Source: Deltaproteobacteria bacterium (GTDB taxonomy: Bacteria > Desulfobacterota > Desulfuromonadia > Desulfuromonadales > BM103). Taken from it: a stretch of 40,128 nucleotides of DNA. Position numbers and translations under genes: made by a program. Within the stretch, counting starts at the first letter, position 1, and the number at the start of each line of letters is the position of its first letter. The notes under the pieces were generated by a model. The model was not told the DNA's origin. It made no database searches and saw only the letters and a program-made list of their open reading frames with translations. Positions 32,624 to 40,105 of the stretch are shown piece by piece. The stretch spans positions 1 through 40,128 of the forward strand of contig VAUL01000026.1 of the NCBI GenBank assembly GCA_005774545.1, read 5' to 3'.

Positions 32624-34113
32624 GCCCCCTCCAGGAACCGGCCGTATTCGTCCTTCCCCAGCACCGCCCGGCCGACGATCAGCGACGACATCATCGCCCC
32701 GATGATCCCGGGGAGGAGCGCGCTCTGCCCGGCGGCGAAGAGGTTGTGCACCGGCAGCCGGCCGATCACGTTGAACTGCTGCAGCTTCTGCCGGATCCCG
32801 TAGGCGCTGCCGTCGGGATTGTGCAGGTAGTCGCGGAAGGTCAGCATCGAGCCGGCGTCGAGGATCTCCAGGGTGTCGCGGTAGGCCGGGAGCGTGCCGA
32901 AGATGTGCTCGCTGATCGCCGCGACCCGCTCCGCCTTGTACTGCCGGTACTCCTCCGGCCGCCGGCCGAGGGCGGAATCGGCCCACGGCGCGACCTGGCC
33001 GACGAAGTTCGGCTCGAGGATGCAGATGCCGGCGCGCTCGCCGGCCGGCACCGGCGGCTTGATGATGACCAGCGCCGCCTCGCCGTCGTGGGCCGGGTCG
33101 AGCAGGCGGTTGACGTCGGCCTGCGGAAAGAGCGAGGTGATGGCCGCCTGCGGATAGGGGTCGGCGCACCCCGGCCGGATGGCGGCAAACAGGGCGAAAA
33201 ACCCCGCCGCCGGTTCGAAGCCGTCGACCCGCGCGGCGAAGGCCCGGCTGCGCGCCTTCTCCGGCAGCAGCCTGAGGATCTCCGCGGGGTGGATGGTGAG
33301 GATGCAGGCGTCGGTCGTCACCTCCGAGCCGTCGCTGAGGAGGAAGCGGCCGGCGCGGTGGTCGCGGAGGTCGGCCAGCTCGGCGATGGTCGTGCCGCAG
33401 CGCACCTCGATGTCGTAGCCGCGGAACTTCTCCCGGAAGGCGTCGATGAAGGCATCGCCGCCGTTCCTCACGAAGGCCAGCGACTCGTAGAAGGCGCAGG
33501 CCATGCGCGCGTGGTTGGCGAAGGAGACCTCGTCGGGGCGGGCGCCGTAGCACATGGCGTACCCCGACAGGAGCCCGCGCAGCAGCGGGTCGGCGGTCAG
33601 CTCCTTAAGGACCGCGTCGAGGGAGACGTAATCCTCGTCGAGGGTCGGCGGCGCGATGGTGTTGTCGCGCAGGCTCAGCGACGGGGTGCGGTCGCAGACC
33701 GACCGGACCTTGTCGAAGTAGGCGTCGATCGCCCCGGCCTCGGCGGGGAAGTCGGCCTTGAAGCGCTGCCGGATGGCGGCAAGGCCGACGGGGTGCTCGA
33801 AGCAGCGCCCTTCGGCCTCGAAATAGAAGCGGTTTTCGGCGGGATCGGTCAGAAAGACCGGCGCGAAGGCGTCGCGAATGCCGAGCAGGGTGAGGATCTC
33901 GTCGAGCACCCCGTGCCGGTGCAGCCCGCCGGTGAAGTGGAAGCCGGTTTCGAACCAGACGCCGTCCTTGCGAAAGCGCGCCAGGGAGCCGCCGAGGCGC
34001 GGCCCCTTCTCGAGCAGGAGGACGCGGCGGCCGCTCATGGCCAGCAGCAGGGTCATGGTCAGCCCGCTGACGCCGCCGCCGACGACGATGTTGTCGAAAT
34101 GCCTGACGCTCAA
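32614..34113 (-). CDS. CrtI/CrtISO-like FAD-dependent oxidoreductase
   Basis: A 499-residue flavin amine oxidase/phytoene desaturase-like protein. The N-terminal FAD fold is IVVGGGVSGLTMTLLLAM with LLLEKGPRLGGSLARF, and the C-terminal FAD signature is NLFAAGQSALLPGIIGAMMS. The family desaturates, isomerises or saturates polyene chains. In this cluster it could isomerise, desaturate or trim double bonds of the acyl-ACP product. The start is a TTG at 34113 with GGGG upstream; no ATG is available, and the FabG stop lies 10 bases upstream. Lycopene or phytoene is an unlikely substrate because no carotenoid genes are near. Confidence 0.8.
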   Translation of the reverse strand: MSVRHFDNIVVGGGVSGLTMTLLLAMSGRRVLLLEKGPRLGGSLARFRKDGVWFETGFHFTGGLHRHGVLDEILTLLGIRDAFAPVFLTDPAENRFYFEAEGRCFEHPVGLAAIRQRFKADFPAEAGAIDAYFDKVRSVCDRTPSLSLRDNTIAPPTLDEDYVSLDAVLKELTADPLLRGLLSGYAMCYGARPDEVSFANHARMACAFYESLAFVRNGGDAFIDAFREKFRGYDIEVRCGTTIAELADLRDHRAGRFLLSDGSEVTTDACILTIHPAEILRLLPEKARSRAFAARVDGFEPAAGFFALFAAIRPGCADPYPQAAITSLFPQADVNRLLDPAHDGEAALVIIKPPVPAGERAGICILEPNFVGQVAPWADSALGRRPEEYRQYKAERVAAISEHIFGTLPAYRDTLEILDAGSMLTFRDYLHNPDGSAYGIRQKLQQFNVIGRLPVHNLFAAGQSALLPGIIGAMMSSLIVGRAVLGKDEYGRFLEGAWR

Positions 34114-34123
34114 GGATCCCCGC

Positions 34124-34858
34124 CTACATCACCAGGCCGCCGTTGATGCCGATGACCTGACCGTGGATGTACATGTGCTCTTCGGTGCAGAGGAAGTTGA
34201 CCACCGACGCCACATCCTCCACCGTCCCCAGCCGGTTGAGGGGGACCAGCGGCAGCACCTGGGCCTTGGGGATCTGCTCGGTCATGTCGGTTTCGATGAA
34301 GCCGGGGGCGACCACGTTGACCAGCACCCCCTTCTTCCCCACCTCGCGCGCCAGCGCCTTGGCCGCGCCGATCAGCCCGGCCTTGGAGGCCGAGTAGTTG
34401 ACCTGGCCGGCCTGGCCGACCTGCCCCGAGGTCGAGGAGACCACCACGATCCGGCCGCGCTTGGCCTTGAGCATGGCGAAGACCACCTGGCGGGTGACGT
34501 TGAAGAAGCCGTCGAGGTTGGTGGACAGGACCGCGTCCCACTCCTCGCGGTTCATCCACATCAGCAGGTTGTCGCGGGTGATCCCGGAGTTGTAGACCAG
34601 CACGTCGGGGGAGACGGTCTCCAGCCGCTCCGCCAGGGCGGCCTCGACCGCCTCGAAGCTGGCGACGTCGAAGGCGAGCAGCTCGCACGCCGCGCCCAGC
34701 GCCTCGGCCTCGGCGCGCACCGCCTCGGCGGCGGCGTGGTTCCCCTTGTAGGTCAGCCAGAGATCGAAGCCGGAACGGGCCAGGCGCAGGGCCACGGCCC
34801 GGCCGATGCCGCGGCTGCCGCCGACGACCAGGGCGATTTTCCGGGAGTGTTCGGCCAT
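34124..34858 (-). CDS. fabG: 3-oxoacyl-ACP reductase (FabG-like ketoreductase, ApeQ-like)
   Basis: A 244-residue short-chain dehydrogenase. NADPH-binding VVGGSRGIGRAVA is at the N terminus, YNSGITRDN follows, and the catalytic serine, Y155 and K159 lie in VSSTSGQVGQ...NYSASKAG. The C terminus GQVIGINGGLVM is typical of FabG. It reduces the 3-keto group after each condensation. The ATG at 34858 has GAGGA 7 bases upstream; a longer in-frame ORF to 34933 lacks such a site. It is the first gene of the 27-gene operon, about 150 bases downstream of the predicted transcription start. Confidence 0.9.
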   Translation of the reverse strand: MAEHSRKIALVVGGSRGIGRAVALRLARSGFDLWLTYKGNHAAAEAVRAEAEALGAACELLAFDVASFEAVEAALAERLETVSPDVLVYNSGITRDNLLMWMNREEWDAVLSTNLDGFFNVTRQVVFAMLKAKRGRIVVVSSTSGQVGQAGQVNYSASKAGLIGAAKALAREVGKKGVLVNVVAPGFIETDMTEQIPKAQVLPLVPLNRLGTVEDVASVVNFLCTEEHMYIHGQVIGINGGLVM

Positions 34859-35007
34859 GGACGGTTCCTCTCTCCTCGCAACGCGCGCACCCCGCCCGGC
34901 CGAGGCCGGACAAGCCCCCTCCATCGCGCGCACCGGCGGGCGATGGCAAGCGACGCGCGCGGAACTGTCGGACCGGAATGGGCGCGGGGCGTGCCTGCGG
35001 GCTTTAA
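34859..35007 (-). other. Untranslated leader of the biosynthetic operon
   Basis: About 150 bases separate the predicted start of transcription from the fabG ATG, unusually long for this compact window. It contains a tight inverted repeat, CCGGCC (34896-34901) and GGCCGG (34904-34909), but I recognise no known riboswitch, including no cobalamin element. Confidence 0.3.
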
Positions 35008-35013
35008 TCTCTT

Positions 35014-35043
35014 TTTATATCATCGGGCGCACGACACGGTCAA
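35014..35043 (-). promoter_or_regulatory. Near-consensus sigma-70 promoter of the 27-gene operon
   Basis: On the minus strand TTGACC (35043-35038), an 18-base spacer and TATAAA (35019-35014) match both hexamers at five of six positions. It sits just downstream of the cupredoxin stop codon, in the only AT-rich patch of the region. Its form is the same as that of the promoter before the fourth radical SAM gene (38034-38063). Confidence 0.65.
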
Positions 35044-35077
35044 CGCCTGCCGCCGGCCGGAAGCGGGGCAACGGCCG

Positions 35078-35491
35078 CTACTCGACGACCTCCAGCACCC
35101 CCTCCATCCCCTTCTCCCGGTGGCTGGCGAAGAAGAGCAGCTGCTTGTCGCAGTAGATCGGGTAGCTGCCGGTTTTGGTCGGGGTGAAGCGGACGGGCTT
35201 CGGCTCCTTCGCCATGTCGACGTCGAAATCGATCCCCGCCTCCGGCGCCTTGACGGCGATGTTGTGGGGGACCATCCCCGCTTCCTTGCGCACCGACAGC
35301 TCGACCGGCACGTTGACCTTGACGACGATCCGGTAGGGATCGAAGTAGTAGCCGCCGCCGAGGACGTCGACGCGCTGCACGCCGTCGCTGCCGATCGTCG
35401 CCCGGACGGTGCGCTTGGCCGGCTCGGCGGCCAGGGCCGGGAGCGCCAGGAGGATCATCAGGACGAGGGGGACAAGACCGGACCGTTTCAT
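35078..35491 (-). CDS. Secreted cupredoxin-like protein
   Basis: A 137-residue exported protein with a signal peptide (LVPLVLMILLALPALA). The mature part has the type-1 copper ligand set of a cupredoxin: H76 in VPHNIAV, then C114, H124 and M129 in the C-terminal segment YCDKQLLFFASHREKGMEG. The spacing from C to H (10 residues) is longer than in plastocyanin. It may carry electrons in the periplasm or bind copper. AGGAG 8 bases before the ATG fixes the start. It is upstream of the operon promoter and has its own promoter candidate, so a link to the cluster is only positional. Confidence 0.8.
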   Translation of the reverse strand: MKRSGLVPLVLMILLALPALAAEPAKRTVRATIGSDGVQRVDVLGGGYYFDPYRIVVKVNVPVELSVRKEAGMVPHNIAVKAPEAGIDFDVDMAKEPKPVRFTPTKTGSYPIYCDKQLLFFASHREKGMEGVLEVVE

Positions 35492-35538
35492 CGTCAGGAC
35501 TCCTTTCGCATCGGATCGTGCTGCTGTTTCGTCCCTAT

Positions 35539-35567
35539 ATTATGACCGCGAGCGGCGCCCGGCACAA
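35539..35567 (-). promoter_or_regulatory. Promoter candidate for the cupredoxin gene
   Basis: TTGTGC (35567-35562), a 17-base spacer and CATAAT (35544-35539) on the minus strand lie about 50 bases upstream of the cupredoxin ATG, at a divergent junction. Confidence 0.45.
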
Positions 35568-35585
35568 TCGCCGCCGCGATCGGCC

Positions 35586-35614
35586 TTGAACGCCGCCCCC
35601 CGGCGCGCTATCTT
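35586..35614 (+). promoter_or_regulatory. Promoter candidate for the DUF169 operon
   Basis: TTGAAC (35586-35591), a 17-base spacer and TATCTT (35609-35614) lie about 38 bases upstream of the ATG at 35653, divergent to the cupredoxin promoter. Confidence 0.4.
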
Positions 35615-35652
35615 CTCGCCATCACCTGCGCCGCCCGCCGGGAGGGAATGCC

Positions 35653-36471
35653 ATGGAAAGCGCGATCGCCAAAGCCTTGCGGCTCGACAACGAACCGGTG
35701 GCGGTGCTCTTCACCGACACCCGGCCGGACGGGGCCGCACAGTTCGCCCCGGGACAGTGGGGGTGCGTGATGTTCCTGTTCGCGGCGGCGGCGCGCGGCA
35801 GGACCGCGGTCTTCGACCGGCAGAGCTACGGCTGCCCGGGGGGCGGGGTCGGCCTCGGCTTCGGCGACTGCTACGCCGGCTTCCCCGGCGGCCTCCCCGG
35901 CTTCTGCCGCTTCCTCGCCCACGGCAACGCCGCCGACCCGATCGGCCGGCTGATCGGCGAGAAGATGCGCGCCGGCGGCGACCCCGGCGCGTTCGTCGAC
36001 CAGTACCTGCACGGCGAACGCTACAAAAAGTCGGCGGCGCTGGTCGAGGCGCTTGTCAGGGAGATGCCGATGACCGAGGTGCCGGCGCCCTACGTGGTGA
36101 TGAAGCCGCTGTCGCAGGTCGATGCGGCGTGCGAAACGCCGGTGTCGGTCACCTTCCTGGTCGACCCCGACCGGCTGGCGGCCCTGACCGTCCTCGCCAA
36201 CTACGACCGCCCCGGATGCGAGAACGTCGCCGTCCCCTACGTGGCCGCCTGCCAGGTGGTCGGGCTCCTCGCCTACCGCGAGGCCGAGGCGGAGGCGCCG
36301 CGCTGCCTCATCGGCCTCACCGACCTCTCGGCGCGCAAGTACCTGAAAGGGCAGCATGCCGCCGACAGGCTGAGCTTCACCGTGCCGTTCCGCCGGCTGC
36401 TGGAGATGGAGGCGAACGTGGCGGGGAGCTTCCTCGAGGGGGAGACCTGGGCGGCGGTGATCACCCCATGA
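35653..36471 (+). CDS. DUF169 family protein
   Basis: A 272-residue soluble protein of the DUF169 family, common in anaerobes. It has the expected N-terminal LRLDNEPVAVLF, a Gly-Cys-rich centre (YGCPGGGVGLGFGDCYAGF) and CRFLAHGN. The cysteines could ligate a metal or Fe-S centre. No reaction has been established that I can name. GGGAGGGA precedes the ATG. Its stop overlaps the next start (ATGA), so it leads a three-gene unit with a ribosome-rescue protein and a membrane protein; why these are together is not evident. Confidence 0.85.
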   Translation: MESAIAKALRLDNEPVAVLFTDTRPDGAAQFAPGQWGCVMFLFAAAARGRTAVFDRQSYGCPGGGVGLGFGDCYAGFPGGLPGFCRFLAHGNAADPIGRLIGEKMRAGGDPGAFVDQYLHGERYKKSAALVEALVREMPMTEVPAPYVVMKPLSQVDAACETPVSVTFLVDPDRLAALTVLANYDRPGCENVAVPYVAACQVVGLLAYREAEAEAPRCLIGLTDLSARKYLKGQHAADRLSFTVPFRRLLEMEANVAGSFLEGETWAAVITP

Positions 36472-36839
36472 CCCTGACCTTTGCCGTCTCCCCGGAAAAG
36501 AACGAAGAGCTGCGCCGGCGCATGGCGGCGCTGGGGGTGCGCGAGGAGGACCTCGAGGAGAGCTTCGTGCGCGCCTCGGGGCGGGGCGGCCAGCACGTCA
36601 ACAAGAGCTCCACCTGCGTGCAGCTGCGCCACCGCCCCACCGGCATCGAGGTCAAGTGCGCGGAAGGGCGCAGCCAATCGCTCAACCGCTTCTTCGCCCG
36701 CCGCCTGCTCCTCGACCGCATCGCCGCGACCATGGGGGTGCCCACCGCCAAAAACGCCGCCATGGAGAAGCTGCGCCGCCAGAAGGCCCGCCGCGGCCGC
36801 AAGGCGGCGCAGAAGTACCGGGAGCCGACCCCGCCGTGA
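36468..36839 (+). CDS. ArfB-like peptidyl-tRNA hydrolase (class I release factor domain)
   Basis: A 123-residue protein with the release factor GGQ motif at residues 40-42 (RASGRGGQHVNKSSTCVQL), followed by a basic C-terminal tail (EKLRRQKARRGRKAAQKYR) as in ArfB/YaeJ. It has no codon-recognition domain. Such proteins hydrolyse peptidyl-tRNA on stalled ribosomes, with the tail entering the empty mRNA channel. Overlaps with both neighbours (ATGA and GTGA) show tight coupling. Confidence 0.85.
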   Translation: MTLTFAVSPEKNEELRRRMAALGVREEDLEESFVRASGRGGQHVNKSSTCVQLRHRPTGIEVKCAEGRSQSLNRFFARRLLLDRIAATMGVPTAKNAAMEKLRRQKARRGRKAAQKYREPTPP

Positions 36840-37999
36840 TCGACCACCCGGTTCTCGTCGTCGCGGCGCTGGCCGCCATCGAGGCGCTGGTGCTGGGGCT
36901 CTCCCGTCACGAGCGCACCCGGCGCTGGTTCGACCTGCTCCCCGCGGTCTTCTGGATCTACTTCCTGCCGATGCTGGCCGCCACCTTCGGCCTGCTCCCC
37001 GCCCAAAGCCCGGTCTACGGCCTGATCACCACCTACCTGCTGCCGGCCAGCCTGGTGCTCCTGCTGCTGCCGGTGGACCTGCGTGCCATCCTGCGCCTGG
37101 GGCCGAAGGCGCTGGCGGTCTTCTTCCTCGGCGCCGCCGGGATCATCGCCGGCACCGTGCTCGCCTTCGCCCTCGTCAAGCCGCTGGTCGGCACGGAGTT
37201 CTGGGCCGGCTTCGGCGCCCTCTCCGCCTCGTGGACCGGGGGGAGCGCCAACATGATCGCGGTCAAGGAGGCCCTGGCGGTCCCCGATGCGGTCTTCGCG
37301 CCGATGGTGATCGTCGACACGGTGGTGCCGTACCTGTGGATGGGGCTGCTGATCGCCCTGGTCGGACGGCAGGAAGCCTGCGACCGCTGGCTGCGCGCCG
37401 ATCGCGCGGTTCTCGACGACCTCGGCGCGCGGGTGGCACAGCACGTGGCGAGCCACAGCGGCCGGCGGACCGCCGGCGGCATCGCCCTGGCCCTGCTGGT
37501 GGCGGCCGCCGCCAGCGCGCCGGCCCATCTGCTCGCCGGGGAGCTGCCGCAGGTTCCCGACGTGGTCAGCCGCTACAGCTGGACGATCCTGCTGGTAACC
37601 GCCGCCGGCCTCGCCCTGTCGCTGTCGCCCGCCCGCCGACTGGAGCGCGCCGGGGCCACCCGCACCGGCTACGACCTGCTCTACCTGGTGCTCACCGCCA
37701 TCGGCGCCAAGGCCTCGGTGGCCAGCATCGGCTCGGCCGCGGTGCTGATCGGCGCCGGCCTGCTGATCGTGCTGGTGCACGCCGCCGTGCTGCTGCTGGG
37801 CGCCAGGCTGCTGCGCGTGCCGATGTTCCTGGTCGCCGCCGCCAGCCAGGCCAACATCGGCGGGGTCGCCTCGGCGCCGGTGGTGGCCGAGGTGTACCAC
37901 CCGGGGCTGGCCTCGGTCGGCCTGCTGCTGGCGATCCTCGGCAACATCGTCGGCACCTGGCTGGGGATTCTCTGCGCCCAGCTGTGCCGGCTGCTGTAA
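36836..37999 (+). CDS. DUF819 family membrane protein
   Basis: A 387-residue integral membrane protein with about ten hydrophobic segments. The family signature is visible: SASWTGGSANMIAVKEAL in the first half and a related internal repeat AAASQANIGGVASAPVVAEV in the second, which suggests an inverted-repeat transporter fold. The substrate is unknown. The start is a GTG overlapping the release-factor stop (GTGA); there is no ATG alternative at this end. Confidence 0.8.
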   Translation: MIDHPVLVVAALAAIEALVLGLSRHERTRRWFDLLPAVFWIYFLPMLAATFGLLPAQSPVYGLITTYLLPASLVLLLLPVDLRAILRLGPKALAVFFLGAAGIIAGTVLAFALVKPLVGTEFWAGFGALSASWTGGSANMIAVKEALAVPDAVFAPMVIVDTVVPYLWMGLLIALVGRQEACDRWLRADRAVLDDLGARVAQHVASHSGRRTAGGIALALLVAAAASAPAHLLAGELPQVPDVVSRYSWTILLVTAAGLALSLSPARRLERAGATRTGYDLLYLVLTAIGAKASVASIGSAAVLIGAGLLIVLVHAAVLLLGARLLRVPMFLVAAASQANIGGVASAPVVAEVYHPGLASVGLLLAILGNIVGTWLGILCAQLCRLL

Positions 38000-38033
38000 G
38001 CTGACGGCACCGGGCCACCGGCCGGGAGCGCTG

Positions 38034-38063
38034 TTGACCCCTCGCGACGGGGCGCGCTATAGT
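38034..38063 (+). promoter_or_regulatory. Near-consensus sigma-70 promoter of radical SAM 4
   Basis: TTGACC (38034-38039), an 18-base spacer and TATAGT (38058-38063). Transcription would begin around 38070, only about 10 bases before the ATG at 38080, so the mRNA is nearly leaderless. The -35 hexamer and spacer length equal those of the operon promoter at 35014-35043. Confidence 0.6.
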
Positions 38064-38079
38064 TCCTGCACGTGCCGCC

Positions 38080-39537
38080 ATGACCCTCGACCCGCGCAAA
38101 ATTCTCCTCGTCCACCCCTTAGGCTACCGCGCGGCGGCGGCCGGGCGCGACATCTCGCGCATCGCCAACGTCATGCCTCCCCTGGGGCTGGCCAGCATCG
38201 CCGCCTACCTCGAGCGGCACGGCGTGCAGGCCGACATCGTCGACTGCTACGCCCGCCCCGACTCCGACCGCACCATCCGCGACTACCTGCGCAGCGAACG
38301 CCCGGCCGCCATCGGCCTGAGCTGCACCACCTCGAGCTTCCTCGACGGCGTGCGCATCGCCAGGCTGGCCAAGAGCGAGCTCCCCGGCATCCGCGCGATC
38401 TTCGGCGGCCCCCACGTCTCCGCCCTCAGGGAGAGGGTGCTCGCCGAGTTCGCCGAGGTCGACTGCGTCGTGGTCGGCGAAGGGGAGGAGACGCTGCGCG
38501 AGCTGCTTGCCGCCGGGCCGGACCAGGCCGCCGCGGTCCGCGGCGTGGTCGCCCGCGCCGCCGGCGGCGACGTGCTCTTCACCGGCCACCGCGACACCTT
38601 TCTCGACCTCGACACCCTGCCGCTGCCGGCCTACGGCAAGCTCGCCGGCTTCCCCCACGCCTACCGGCTGCCGATCTTCAACTACCCCAAGGCGCCCAAC
38701 ACCAGCTGCCTCTCCAGCCGCGGCTGCCCCTACGCCTGCAGCTACTGCGACCGCTCGGTGTTCCGCCGCTCGTTCCGCTACAACTCGGCGGAGTACATGG
38801 TCGAGCACCTGCGCCACCTGCACCAGCGCTTCGGCGTCCGCCACGTCAACTTCTACGACGACCAGTTCACCTTCAACCGCAAGCGGGTCGTGGAGTTCTG
38901 CGAGCGCAAGCAGGCCGCCGGCCTGAAGATGACCTTCAACTGCGCGGTGCGCGCCGAGCACATCGATCTCGACCTGCTGAAGATGATGAAGGCGGCCGGC
39001 TGCTGGATGGCCAGCCTCGGCATCGAGAGCGGCGACGCGGAACTTTTGGCGCAGCATCGCCAGAACCCCGATCTCGACATGCTCGCCGGCAAGATCCGCC
39101 TGATCAAGCAGGCCGGCATCCGCACCAAGGGGCTGCTGATGATGGGGCTCCCCGGCGAGAGCGAGGCGAGCATCCGCCGCAGCATGGAGTACGTCTTCTC
39201 CCTGCCGGTGGACGACTTCAACCTGGCCAAGTTCACGCCGTTCCCCGGCTCGCCGCTGTATGAGCGGATCCACGAACTCGGCGAATTCGAGGAGGACTGG
39301 GAGAAGATGGACTGCATGCACTTCCAGTTCGTTCCCCGCGGCATGACCCGCGAGCGGCTGGAGGAGCTGTTCACCCTCTTCTACAAGAGCCACTTCCAGC
39401 GGCCGCAGGTGATCCACGGCTACCTGGCGATGATCTGGAAGTCGCCCGACAGCTGGAAGCGCTTCGTGCTCAACCTCGCCGACTTCGTGCGCTTCGCCCG
39501 CGGCCGGCGCCGTCTCGGCGGGGCCGCCGAGTCCTGA
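38080..39537 (+). CDS. B12-binding domain radical SAM protein (radical SAM 4)
   Basis: A 485-residue class B radical SAM protein. The N-terminal cobalamin-binding domain has KILLVHPLGYR, MPPLGLASIAAYLERHG, AIFGGPHVSAL and VVVGEGEETL. The radical SAM cysteines are C216, C220 and C223 (GCPYACSYC), followed by NFYDDQFTFNRKRV, LGIESGD, MMGLPGES and FTPFPGSPLYERI. This is the BchE-like/HpnP-like arrangement. It is the only plus-strand radical SAM gene and lies about 3 kb beyond the operon start, with a promoter like the operon's, so a role in the same pathway is plausible but unproven. No ribosome binding site is evident. Confidence 0.85.
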   Translation: MTLDPRKILLVHPLGYRAAAAGRDISRIANVMPPLGLASIAAYLERHGVQADIVDCYARPDSDRTIRDYLRSERPAAIGLSCTTSSFLDGVRIARLAKSELPGIRAIFGGPHVSALRERVLAEFAEVDCVVVGEGEETLRELLAAGPDQAAAVRGVVARAAGGDVLFTGHRDTFLDLDTLPLPAYGKLAGFPHAYRLPIFNYPKAPNTSCLSSRGCPYACSYCDRSVFRRSFRYNSAEYMVEHLRHLHQRFGVRHVNFYDDQFTFNRKRVVEFCERKQAAGLKMTFNCAVRAEHIDLDLLKMMKAAGCWMASLGIESGDAELLAQHRQNPDLDMLAGKIRLIKQAGIRTKGLLMMGLPGESEASIRRSMEYVFSLPVDDFNLAKFTPFPGSPLYERIHELGEFEEDWEKMDCMHFQFVPRGMTRERLEELFTLFYKSHFQRPQVIHGYLAMIWKSPDSWKRFVLNLADFVRFARGRRRLGGAAES

Positions 39538-39544
39538 CCGCTCG

Positions 39545-40105
39545 ATGCGGACCGCCGTCGCCCTCCTGCTGCTGGCCTGCGCCGCGGCCCTGTTCCCCGC
39601 CCCCGCCGCCGCGGCGGATCCCGTGCCGACCCGCTACGGCCTGGCGGTGCTCGGCGGCATGGCCTACGACCCGCACCGCTTCGGCCTCGCCCTGGTGCAG
39701 GGGTACGCCCTGCTCGACTACGAGCGGGTCTGCTTCTGGCAGGAGGCTCCCGAGGAGCTGCGCCTGCGCGTCGAGGCCAACCTCGGTCTCGCCGACCGCG
39801 AGGGGGAGCGCGCCGTCGCCTCGCTCAACCTGCTCGCCTTCCGCTACCTCGACCGCTTCGGCGCCGCCGGCTGGCGCCCCTACCTGGAGGCCGGCATCGG
39901 CGTGGGCTACACCGACTTCAAGGCCGACGGCCAGGGGCTGCGCCTCAACTTCAACCCCCAGGCCGGGGCGGGGATCGAGTGGGATCGCCCCGACGGCCGC
40001 GCCGTGCAGGCCGGCCTGCGCCTGCACCATCTCTCCAACGCCGGCCTCGACGACGACAACCGCGGCATCAACGCGCTGCTCTTCACCATCGGCTGGCTCT
40101 ACTAG
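39545..40105 (+). CDS. pagL: PagL-like lipid A deacylase (acyloxyacyl hydrolase)
   Basis: A 186-residue outer-membrane protein with a signal peptide (VALLLLACAAALFPAPAAAA). Beta strands alternate through the mature part, and the PagL catalytic motif is present: H162 and S164 in LHHLSNAGLDDDNRGIN. PagL removes the 3-O-acyl chain of lipid A. It begins 7 bases after the radical SAM 4 stop, so the two are probably co-transcribed, a pairing that links the radical SAM protein with envelope lipid. The length is normal. Confidence 0.85.
   Translation: MRTAVALLLLACAAALFPAPAAAADPVPTRYGLAVLGGMAYDPHRFGLALVQGYALLDYERVCFWQEAPEELRLRVEANLGLADREGERAVASLNLLAFRYLDRFGAAGWRPYLEAGIGVGYTDFKADGQGLRLNFNPQAGAGIEWDRPDGRAVQAGLRLHHLSNAGLDDDNRGINALLFTIGWLY

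Larger units (their letters stand above)
7293..34858 (-). other. 27-gene type II PKS/FAS and radical SAM biosynthetic cluster
   Basis: This entry marks the extent of the cluster. All 27 genes lie on one strand with gaps of at most 53 bases, and most junctions are ATGA, GTGA, TTGA, TAATG or TGATG overlaps. It holds three catalytic ketosynthases, two Cys-less KS-like partners, three ACPs, one ketoreductase, two hotdog dehydratase domains, one thioesterase, two carboxylate-activating ligases, three acyltransferases, four radical SAM proteins, two FAD oxidoreductases, a glycosyltransferase, a polysaccharide deacetylase and a LolA/MMPL/DUF3261 export set. The skeleton matches aryl polyene-type clusters; the radical SAM and oxidoreductase content does not. 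Confidence 0.8.

Noticed and set aside
7293-34858. Naming the product a ladderane or an aryl polyene
   Set aside because: Both families share genes with this cluster but neither accounts for the full set. The starter and the radical SAM reactions cannot be read from sequence.
34859-35007. A cobalamin riboswitch before the operon with B12-type radical SAM genes
   Set aside because: No B12-box-like conserved segment or fitting multi-stem arrangement is visible; only one short GC hairpin is present.
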